Part shown: positions 1 through 5,371 of the stretch, piece after piece
How positions within the stretch are numbered: the stretch's first letter is position 1
How the letters are laid out: each line of letters opens with the position of its first letter
Assembly: GCA_012518765.1 (NCBI GenBank)
Contig: JAAYRN010000316.1
Location: 1 to 5,371, forward strand
DNA length: 5,371 nt
Direction: 5' to 3'
From: Bacteroidales bacterium
GTDB taxonomy: Bacteria; Bacteroidota; Bacteroidia; Bacteroidales; WCHB1-69
The notes under the pieces: model-generated
What the model saw: the letters and a program-made list of their open reading frames with translations, nothing else
Told to the model about the DNA's origin: nothing
Database searches by the model: none
Made by a program: the position numbers and the translations under genes

Positions 1-1005
1 AATATTTTTTTAGTTGACAAAATTTCTCGATTTGAAAGTTCGTCTAATTATGCTTCGGCTGAATATGAGTATGACACTGACAATAATTTGTTAAGAAGGG
101 TTATTACAGGTAAAATGTTTGAAAACAGCCGAGTTCGTGATTTGAAGTATGTAGATGAATTTGAATATGAAAACGGACTTGTGTCAAAAATAAAAATTCA
201 AGACTTGACACATTTTAGGTTTAGTTATGATATTCATTTGCTCTATAATCCACAGAGAGAATTAATTAGGAAAGAAACTTGGATGAATGGCTCAATGATT
301 GGACATTTTAATTATCACTACGAAGATGGACGTGTTGTTAGCATTTACAATGATAATATCACTCCTTTTGAGCGCGATACTATTTTTTATGACAATTCAG
401 GAAATATTACGAAATACACCTATCTTTATCCTAAAATGAACGTTTGGGGAGAACCAATCCCCGGCGAATTTGAAATGCGTGAATTGTATTATGAGTACGA
501 TAATAACCCAAGACCTAATTTTGGACTCGATTATTTATTTGTTTATCAGTTAATTCCGTGGATGGGAACAGCCTTTCCTTGTGAAATAATGAATTTATCA
601 AATAATAATATGACAAAAGCCATTTTTGAGCAACAATCCCATATCTATACATACAATGAACACGGGCTACCTGAAACTTTGCATCATATATATGATCCTG
701 TTGGACCAGCACCCGGATCATTATATAGTATAACATATAGACAAATAGGAGAAACAAATATTTCAGAAATGACTCAACCAGCCAAAATGAGTATTTACCC
801 AAACCCAACTAAAGACAAATTTTTAATTGAATATGAAAAGTACTGTATAATAACACTTTTTGATATGCTTGGAAGAGAAGTTTTAAATCAAAATATCAAT
901 GGAAAGTCAGAAATCAATATAAGTCACTTGTCAAAAGGTATTTATAGTGTGAGAGTTGTCTCCGAAAATAAGATTATTAAAAATAGCAAAATAGTTAAAC
1001 AATAA
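1..1005 (+). CDS. Secreted YD-repeat-like protein with C-terminal T9SS sorting domain (5' partial)
   Basis: The frame is open from base 1 to the TAA at 1003-1005, giving 334 visible residues. A TTG at 88 is only an internal codon, because in-frame coding continues upstream, so the true start and signal peptide lie left of the window. The body is a series of short aromatic/Asp-rich beta-hairpin units resembling YD or DUF4595-type repeats: YEYDTDNNLLRR (about 22-33), FEYENGLVSKI (54-64), YHYEDGRVVSIY (105-116), FYDNSGNITKYTY (129-141), YYEYDNN (163-169) and YTYNEHGLPETL (216-227). The last about 75 residues are a typical type A Por/T9SS sorting domain: YPNPTKDKF near 266-274, then LFDMLGREV, a LSKGIYSVRV strand, and a basic end at IVKQ. 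In that family the domain directs export across the outer membrane by T9SS and is normally removed or exchanged for an anchor. The protein is therefore inferred to be secreted or surface-attached. Its binding partner or activity is unknown. No downstream partner gene is evident; an attC-like palindrome begins about 20 bases after the stop. Confidence 0.9.
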   Translation, partial: NIFLVDKISRFESSSNYASAEYEYDTDNNLLRRVITGKMFENSRVRDLKYVDEFEYENGLVSKIKIQDLTHFRFSYDIHLLYNPQRELIRKETWMNGSMIGHFNYHYEDGRVVSIYNDNITPFERDTIFYDNSGNITKYTYLYPKMNVWGEPIPGEFEMRELYYEYDNNPRPNFGLDYLFVYQLIPWMGTAFPCEIMNLSNNNMTKAIFEQQSHIYTYNEHGLPETLHHIYDPVGPAPGSLYSITYRQIGETNISEMTQPAKMSIYPNPTKDKFLIEYEKYCIITLFDMLGREVLNQNINGKSEINISHLSKGIYSVRVVSENKIIKNSKIVKQ

Positions 1006-1025
1006 CAAAGCAAAAATGGGCGACC

Positions 1026-1152
1026 GCATAACAAGCATATTGACATAAGTGGCGGTGTAAGCTCGCAGAAACAGCAATACAAACTTGCAAGTTTCTCACC
1101 CGTCCGAGAACCGCAGTGAATCGCCACCTACGCCAATATGCCGGACGTTATG
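1026..1152 (+). other. attC-like imperfect palindrome (possible integron cassette recombination site)
   Basis: Nested inverted arms are visible: CATAAC (1027-1032) with GTTATG (1147-1152), GCATATTG (1035-1042) with CAATATGC (1134-1141), and GTGGCG (1049-1054) with CGCCAC (1122-1127). The outer spacers are unequal, 2 against 5 bases. The centre holds a perfect 14-bp palindrome, AAACTTGCAAGTTT (1081-1094), and a TTCTC/GAGAA stem (1093-1097 with 1106-1110). The plan matches integron attC sites: an AAC-containing core, inner paired boxes, a variable centre and a GTT core at the 3' end. The length, about 127 bases, is like the long Vibrio repeats. The 5' core GCATAAC fits RYYYAAC at six of seven positions. 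The 3' core GTTATGG fits GTTRRRY only at GTT and two further positions. G+C is 59 of 120 over 1021-1140, against about 30% in the flanking genes. If it is an attC, the crossover would fall between 1147 and 1148. It could instead be a dispersed palindromic repeat or a structured terminator of the preceding gene. No integrase gene is in the window. Confidence 0.55.
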
Positions 1153-1173
1153 GTGCATTAAAATGAACCTAAT

Positions 1174-1545
1174 ATGACAAGATTTTTAGCAACTTTTTTA
1201 TCAGTTTGTTTTTTACAAGTTTCATTTGGACAAATAGATGAAAGTTTTATTGATGGTCAAGGATTTAATTCAATTTTCCAAAATTATGAAACTGGAGAGT
1301 TTGAGGGAAGCACTAATGGAGTAATGATTATCAAAAATTGGAATGGAAGTGAAGTAATTCTTGATTTTCAAGGCAGTTTTGGATCATTACAAATTGAAAT
1401 CGATTCTAATGAAATTTATGATATTAGTACTAAAATTTACTATGGAAAAACTACAAGCGGTAAGACAGAAATTAAATACGAAACTTATGGAAAGGCAAAA
1501 CCACAACAAGTGCTTGAAGAATTACAACTTAAAATCAAGGCTTGA
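1174..1545 (+). CDS. Small secreted protein of unknown function
   Basis: The protein has 123 residues. The ATG at 1174 is the only sensible start: in this frame a TAA lies at 1159-1161, and the other nearby ATG (1163) is in another frame and stops after four codons. The N-terminus is a clear signal peptide: Arg3, a hydrophobic stretch FLATFLSVCFL, and a likely signal-peptidase I site around SFG/Q (residues 17-20). A cysteine at 12 is preceded by LSV, which is a poor lipobox and too close to the N-terminus, so a lipoprotein is unlikely. The mature part, about 104 residues, is acidic then beta-rich, with alternating strands such as GVMIIKNW, EVILDFQG, LQIEID and TKIYYGKTT, and ends in a short amphipathic helix (QQVLEELQLKIKA). 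I recognise no family. No Shine-Dalgarno sequence is present, as is usual in Bacteroidota, and no convincing promoter is seen. The start lies 21 bases after the attC-like GTTATG, the usual position of an ORF in an integron cassette, but no second attC-like site follows the stop. Confidence 0.68.
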   Translation: MTRFLATFLSVCFLQVSFGQIDESFIDGQGFNSIFQNYETGEFEGSTNGVMIIKNWNGSEVILDFQGSFGSLQIEIDSNEIYDISTKIYYGKTTSGKTEIKYETYGKAKPQQVLEELQLKIKA

Positions 1546-1583
1546 TATTATGACAATAGAAAGAAATAATAGGGTCTAAGTTT

Positions 1584-1694
1584 TTTCTCTGTGTTCTTTA
1601 TGCCTTCTTGGTATTCTTATCGGTAAAAAACAAACGGATTTCTTCCTTCCGCCTCAAGTCTTTCGTCTCATACCTTCTGACTTTCGACCTCTGA
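1584..1694. repeat. Pyrimidine-rich gap with two probable degenerate dispersed repeats
   Basis: The 165 bases between the convergent genes ending at 1545 and 1711 carry no convincing ORF. Two stretches stand out. Bases 1584-1630 read TTTCTCTGTGTTCTTTATGCC and on to a GGTAAAAAA end, which resembles the CTCTGTGTTCTTTGTG-type intergenic repeat that I recall from many environmental bacterial genomes. Bases 1649-1694 hold loosely repeated TCTTTCGTC, CCTTCTGAC and TTTCGACCTCTGA words, a second repeat type I associate with Bacteroidota intergenic DNA. On the plus strand the whole stretch is strongly pyrimidine-rich. Each appears only once here, so the repeat call rests on recall and not on copies in the window. 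I see no stem-loop with a T-tract that would clearly terminate either flanking gene. Confidence 0.35.
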
Positions 1695-1710
1695 TTTTTT
1701 AAAACCGCAT

Positions 1711-2982
1711 TTAGTATTTATATTTACCTTTCCATAAGGCTTTTAACTGTTTACGTATTTCCGATTCTCGAGCATTTTTCCCTGGTTCAAAAAACACTTT
1801 TCCTATTAATTCCTCTGGCATAAACTCCATTTCTGTAAAACTTTGAGGATAATCGTGAGCATATTTATAGCCTGTACCGTAGGATAAATCTTTCATCAGC
1901 TTTGTAGGAGCATTTCGTAAGGACAAAGGAACCGACAAATCTTTAGTTTTTTTAACCGTTGCTTGGGCTTTATTTATAGCCACATAAGCAGCATTACTTT
2001 TGGGAGAGCATGCAAGGTAAATAGCTGTTTGTGAAAGGACTATACGAGCCTCTGGCATTCCTATCATACTTACCGCTTGAAAGCAATTGGTGGCTAATAG
2101 CAATGCGTTGGGGTTGGCATTTCCTATATCTTCCGATGCTAAAATTACCATACGGCGTGCAATAAACTTGGGGTCTTCGCCCGCTGCTATCATACGTGCC
2201 ATCCAATACAAAGCTGCATTGGGGTCGCTACCGCGTAAAGACTTGATAAAAGCGGATATAACATCGTAGTGCATATCGCCCGATTTGTCATATTTTACTA
2301 AGTTTTGTTGTACGGCATTCGTTACATTTTCATTGGTAAGTATTATTTCTTTTTTATCAGAAACGTGTAAATAAACAGCTAATTCAAAAGCATTTAACAG
2401 CTTGCGTACATCTCCCCCTGATATTTGAAATAGAGCATTGGTTGCGTTTATACTTATGCTACGTTTTACTCTTTTTTCCATAACTTCTGTAGCTTGTTGA
2501 AGTATTTGCTCTAAATATATCTTTTCCAAGGGTTTTAATATATATACCTGACAACGAGATAATAATGGAGAAATAACTTCAAAAGAAGGATTTTCGGTAG
2601 TAGCCCCTATCAAAGTAAGTATTCCCTGTTCTACAGCACCTAAGAGTGAGTCTTGTTGGGATTTACTAAAACGATGTATCTCATCGATAAACAGTACAGA
2701 GGCTTCGTCAGAGTTTTTTGCACTATCAATCACATCTCTAATATCACGTACTCCTGAATTGATAGCACTTAATTTGTAAAAATTCCACTTCAACTGATTG
2801 GCTATTAAATTTGCCAGAGTAGTTTTACCTACTCCGGGAGGTCCCCACAATATGATAGATGGAATAGTTCCCATTTCCAATGTCTTACGTAAAATAGCTT
2901 GCTCGCCTACCAAATGTTCTTGACCAAAATATTCATTCAAAGTTTTTGGACGCATTTCTTCGGCTAATGGAATCGGTTTCAT
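1711..2982 (-). CDS. rarA: Replication-associated recombination protein A (RarA/MgsA, AAA+ ATPase)
   Basis: The predicted product has 423 residues, a normal length for the bacterial RarA / yeast Mgs1 / human WRNIP1 family. These cytoplasmic tetrameric ATPases act at stalled or collapsed replication forks and on gapped DNA with single-stranded DNA-binding protein. Motifs seen, numbered from the chosen Met: an N-terminal PLAEEMRPKTLNEYFGQEHL signature (5-24), Walker A GPPGVGKTT (47-55, Lys53), Walker B LFIDEIHR (97-104, Asp100-Glu101), sensor 1 GATTEN (126-131), an arginine finger in LSRC (Arg143) and sensor 2 GGDVRKLLNA (189-198, Arg193). The C-terminal half holds the family's clamp-loader-like oligomerisation region, with SLRGSDPNAALYWMARM (248-264) and ASEDIGNANP (282-291). 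All catalytic residues are intact. The ATG at 2982 was chosen because family members begin just before this PLAE-RP motif. A TTG ten codons upstream (3012) lies in the loop of a stem-loop and would add a non-conserved hydrophobic tail. The gene is 59 bases downstream of the CAP/OmpA gene on the same strand, but the hairpin between them suggests separate transcription. Confidence 0.97.
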   Translation of the reverse strand: MKPIPLAEEMRPKTLNEYFGQEHLVGEQAILRKTLEMGTIPSIILWGPPGVGKTTLANLIANQLKWNFYKLSAINSGVRDIRDVIDSAKNSDEASVLFIDEIHRFSKSQQDSLLGAVEQGILTLIGATTENPSFEVISPLLSRCQVYILKPLEKIYLEQILQQATEVMEKRVKRSISINATNALFQISGGDVRKLLNAFELAVYLHVSDKKEIILTNENVTNAVQQNLVKYDKSGDMHYDVISAFIKSLRGSDPNAALYWMARMIAAGEDPKFIARRMVILASEDIGNANPNALLLATNCFQAVSMIGMPEARIVLSQTAIYLACSPKSNAAYVAINKAQATVKKTKDLSVPLSLRNAPTKLMKDLSYGTGYKYAHDYPQSFTEMEFMPEELIGKVFFEPGKNARESEIRKQLKALWKGKYKY

Positions 2983-2997
2983 AACAGTATATATATA

Positions 2998-3026
2998 ATA
3001 AACCACTGACAAAATCAGTGGTTTAT
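2998..3026 (-). terminator. Stem-loop between the CAP/OmpA-like gene and rarA, likely terminator
   Basis: A perfect 12-bp inverted repeat, ATAAACCACTGA (2998-3009) and TCAGTGGTTTAT (3015-3026), surrounds a five-base loop. It begins 15 bases after the TAA (3044-3042) of the minus-strand gene upstream, the usual place for an intrinsic terminator. On the minus strand it is followed by A/T-rich alternating TATATATA and not by a clean T-run, so termination may be partial. It also forms on the plus strand, where TTTATATTAATT follows. It could instead be a processing or stability structure in a joint mRNA with rarA. Confidence 0.6.
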
Positions 3027-3041
3027 ATTAATTGAATCTAT

Positions 3042-5371
3042 TTATCTACACTGAGAACAAATAATGTTCTTAACTTCTAAGTTTTCACGAACCAATACTG
3101 AATAAGTTTTTATTTCATCACAAAAACGAGAGCGGTTTTTATTAGCTGCCAATCGACAGGCTATTTCAAAGTTTTTAGATGTGTATACTTTTTCATCTAT
3201 GCTATAAAGATTTAAGTATGTAAATATAAAATCTTCGCTCACCGAAGGATCTTCGATAAAGGGATCCATTGTTTTTCGTGCAAACTCATAATCAGCATAA
3301 TCAATAAAAGTGGAAGCTACTTCGTAGGCTTTTTGCCAAGAGGTTATGGTTGGGAGTGCTATTTCTTTGATTCTGTCGTACACTGTTGCCATCATAGCTT
3401 CGTTGGGTCTATCGCTTTCATTTATAAAGTCTAATACTTTATATTGATATATCATATTCAATGCATCTACTTTATTTTGATAATCCTTGCCTATGGGAGT
3501 GTTATAGAATTTATCTATTTTAACCTGATTTGGAATAATTTGTGAATTTGAACTTATTTCCATGTCTAAAATAGAGCAGCACAGTGCATTAAATTCGACT
3601 ATTAAATTTTTATTATCTAATTTAACAAGGTTGGATACTTTTTTTAAGTTATCGGACGACAAGCCTCCATCGTAAAAGGATAGCATATAATATTTATTGG
3701 TTAAAAAAGGCAACATAGATGTTTGATGAGGGATTGACATACTGTCTATTAAGCTCTTGGTATACACATTTTCTTCCACTTTTTTAATTATAAATTTTTG
3801 TATAGCAAAAGCCATGGGATAGTCTTTTTTAGCCATGGTTTTATTAAATTTATCAACTACAAATCCTTGCTCATATTTTTCCGAAATATCGTAAGTTGCA
3901 TATATAGTGATGTGGGCTCTACGGTGTTTTTGAAGTATGGGTTCTAAACTTTTAGCAACTCTGGGGTTGTTTATTTTTGCTTTTAAATCACTTCTTGATA
4001 AATTGGCTAAGTCAGCATGTTCTTTACTTTTTTTCAAATCTTCAATTAGCAAATCATAACCGTCTTCAAATTTAATAGAATAGGCTATGTTTTGTACTTG
4101 CATTTTCTTTAAAGCCTCTATGATGCTTTCTGAGCGTTTCTTTTGTAAGGCTTCGTTAGAGGCATCGCTTCCTTCAAAAGAAGTGGATGCTATAATTTCT
4201 AAACTATCTATAATAAACTGAGGTTCACGAAGTGCCTCTATAAAAGGACGAATATCATCGGGATTATATTCAGATTTATTTAATTCAAAAGGTACATTAA
4301 ATTCTAAACGTGTATTTTCAGGTTCGGGAATGTAATTAATTGTAGTTTGAATTCCACTTAAATCAGGCACTAAACTTGTTTTTCCTGAATAATTGGATGA
4401 TGCTTGCTGAATGTTTGTTTTCACGATGGTTCTACACACCGTTTTATTTTTAATTATAATCAGATTGACATCAAAAGGAGCATCTACTTGATTAGGAATG
4501 GTAGCTAAATATGATTTTACACTTTTATTTTTTCGGTCTGTAATTTCATTTTTCTTCATTAATTTTTTAAAGGTAATATATTTCATCATTACCCCTCTGT
4601 TTGGAAAATTCAAATCAATATCGTTTGGTGAATTACACACATACTGTGAGTGTTGCACAATATCTATAGCTATAGCATCTTTTTTCTTTCCGATTAAACG
4701 TTTAAGTTTTTTTGAGTCTGGATGTATGAAATATATGTCATCTCCATTGACAGTGATACATTTTTGTAGTTCTTCTAAGCCTTTGATTTGACATTTTCGG
4801 CATGTTTTTTCTTCGTAAGGTTTAAGTCTGTATGTGCGTCTTGTGTAAGTTGTGTTTCTGTAAGAAATATCTTCTTTATTGAACGACAGGTCGTTTCCGA
4901 ACACAAGGGAAACATATACATTTTTATAATTTCCATCTACTCCTACCCCTACTCCTATGTAGGTATATTGTTTATCTAAGGCGACTAATGCTGTTTTGGG
5001 ACTTCTCATGATGTAGTTTAAAACCTCGGTAGCTACTTCTAAGTAAGAATAATCGCTACGGGCGTTGTCTTTGGTTGCTTTGGCTTTAGCTACCAATTCG
5101 GCTACGCGTTTAGTGCCTCCTGCTTTCGTAGAACGCAACTCTGTAGTTTTCAAAAAACCAACTATGTTTTTGTGTGTTCTTTCTCCTTTTTTCCCCATGT
5201 AATCAGCTTGGTATTTAGCTGCCGTATCCAATATATCGTTTGAGGTCAAAGCTTGAGCAAAATTACAGTTTTTACGAGCATAATTGATTAATTCTATGAA
5301 ACAATCCTTCATGATTTGCCTGTCATAATCGATGGGATTAAAGTTTTTCAAATATACGGGATGAGTTTCGC
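3042..5371 (-). CDS. Large CAP-domain (SCP/YkwD-like) and OmpA-like domain protein (5' partial)
   Basis: The frame is open to the right edge: codons reading ETHPVY precede a TTG at 5351, which is therefore probably not the start. About 775 residues are visible, numbered here from the first full codon. Residues about 18-158 resemble a CAP domain: IELINYARKN, a helix with DTAAKYQADYM, THKN (His66), Glu111/Glu115 in YLEVATEVL, SPKTALVAL, and the closing strands YIGVGVGVDG and VYVSLVFG. The second CAP histidine, normally in an SPGH-like motif, is Thr126. A cysteine-containing linker follows (CRKC at 190-193, Cys204, Cys245). Residues about 354-420 resemble an OmpA C-terminal fold: LEFNVPFELNKS, then ASTSFEGSDASNEAL and KKRSESIIEAL; OmpA-like domains bind peptidoglycan. 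A related motif, LEPILQKHRRAHITI, lies at 475-489. The rest is mainly helical and ends in CSQCR, a CxxC at the extreme C-terminus. The likely location is periplasm or outer surface, with a signal peptide beyond the edge. The exact function is unknown; the CAP part is called more confidently than the OmpA-like part. Confidence 0.88.
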   Translation of the reverse strand, partial: ETHPVYLKNFNPIDYDRQIMKDCFIELINYARKNCNFAQALTSNDILDTAAKYQADYMGKKGERTHKNIVGFLKTTELRSTKAGGTKRVAELVAKAKATKDNARSDYSYLEVATEVLNYIMRSPKTALVALDKQYTYIGVGVGVDGNYKNVYVSLVFGNDLSFNKEDISYRNTTYTRRTYRLKPYEEKTCRKCQIKGLEELQKCITVNGDDIYFIHPDSKKLKRLIGKKKDAIAIDIVQHSQYVCNSPNDIDLNFPNRGVMMKYITFKKLMKKNEITDRKNKSVKSYLATIPNQVDAPFDVNLIIIKNKTVCRTIVKTNIQQASSNYSGKTSLVPDLSGIQTTINYIPEPENTRLEFNVPFELNKSEYNPDDIRPFIEALREPQFIIDSLEIIASTSFEGSDASNEALQKKRSESIIEALKKMQVQNIAYSIKFEDGYDLLIEDLKKSKEHADLANLSRSDLKAKINNPRVAKSLEPILQKHRRAHITIYATYDISEKYEQGFVVDKFNKTMAKKDYPMAFAIQKFIIKKVEENVYTKSLIDSMSIPHQTSMLPFLTNKYYMLSFYDGGLSSDNLKKVSNLVKLDNKNLIVEFNALCCSILDMEISSNSQIIPNQVKIDKFYNTPIGKDYQNKVDALNMIYQYKVLDFINESDRPNEAMMATVYDRIKEIALPTITSWQKAYEVASTFIDYADYEFARKTMDPFIEDPSVSEDFIFTYLNLYSIDEKVYTSKNFEIACRLAANKNRSRFCDEIKTYSVLVRENLEVKNIICSQCR

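Noticed and set aside
88..90. TTG as start codon of the first gene.
   Set aside because: In-frame codons continue upstream to base 1 with the same YD-like composition (AEYEYDTDNN), so the start is outside the window.
515..808. Minus-strand ORF of 97 codons inside the first gene.
   Set aside because: It is wholly antisense to a well-supported T9SS protein, begins and ends without context, and has the hydrophobic, aromatic-rich look of a reverse-frame shadow.
942..1127. Minus-strand ORF of 61 codons across the gene end and the palindrome.
   Set aside because: It overlaps the sorting domain antisense and the attC-like structure; its composition (Leu/Cys-rich) reflects the opposite strand.
1361..1579. 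Plus-strand 72-codon ORF overlapping the small secreted protein.
   Set aside because: It is a shifted-frame shadow rich in Lys/Met/Leu with no signal or start context; the signal peptide supports the 1174 frame.
1635..1651. CGGA/TCCG inverted repeat as a bidirectional terminator between the convergent genes.
   Set aside because: The stem has only four base pairs with a nine-base loop and no adjoining T-tract.
1704..1710. ACCGCAT heptamer matching ACCGCAT at 1023-1029, a possible remnant of a second attC-like site or a duplicated target site.
   Set aside because: Seven bases is within chance, it lacks the following AAC core, and no inverted arms surround it.
3005..3018. Possible Bacteroidota promoter -7 element for rarA (TGATTTTG on the minus strand, against TAnnTTTG).
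   Set aside because: The TA is not matched, no good -33 TTTG is placed correctly, and the bases belong to the stem-loop.
5349..5351. TTG as start codon of the CAP/OmpA-like gene.
   Set aside because: The frame stays open to the right edge and no signal peptide follows the TTG, although the domains imply export.

Overview
The window looks like chromosomal DNA of an AT-rich member of the Bacteroidota. The main evidence is a C-terminal type IX secretion (Por) sorting domain on the first gene, a system confined to that phylum. The lack of Shine-Dalgarno sequences before the starts and the CAP/OmpA-like architecture of the last gene agree with this. The genus cannot be read from the sequence.

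Layout: (1) Bases 1-1005, plus strand: the 3' part of a secreted protein with YD-like beta-hairpin repeats and a T9SS sorting domain; it is open to the left edge. (2) Bases 1026-1152: a compact imperfect palindrome of about 49% G+C between genes of about 30% G+C. Its nested arms resemble an integron attC recombination site. (3) Bases 1174-1545, plus strand: a small secreted protein of unknown function that starts 21 bases after the attC-like 3' core. (4) Bases 1546-1710: a pyrimidine-rich, apparently non-coding gap between convergent genes, with two stretches that look like degenerate dispersed repeats. (5) Bases 1711-2982, minus strand: a complete rarA/mgsA gene, a conserved AAA+ ATPase acting at stalled replication forks. 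(6) Bases 2998-3026: a 12-bp stem-loop, probably the terminator of the next gene. (7) Bases 3042-5371, minus strand: a large protein with a CAP domain and an OmpA-like domain; its 5' end lies beyond the right edge.

The window joins two kinds of DNA. The left third carries secreted accessory genes and an attC-like site, which suggests cassette-type gain of genes. The right two thirds carries a housekeeping repair gene and a long probable envelope protein on the opposite strand. No pathway links the genes. The attC-like palindrome is the most unusual element. I see no complete new defence or mobile system, no tRNA or rRNA gene, no CRISPR array and no transposase.
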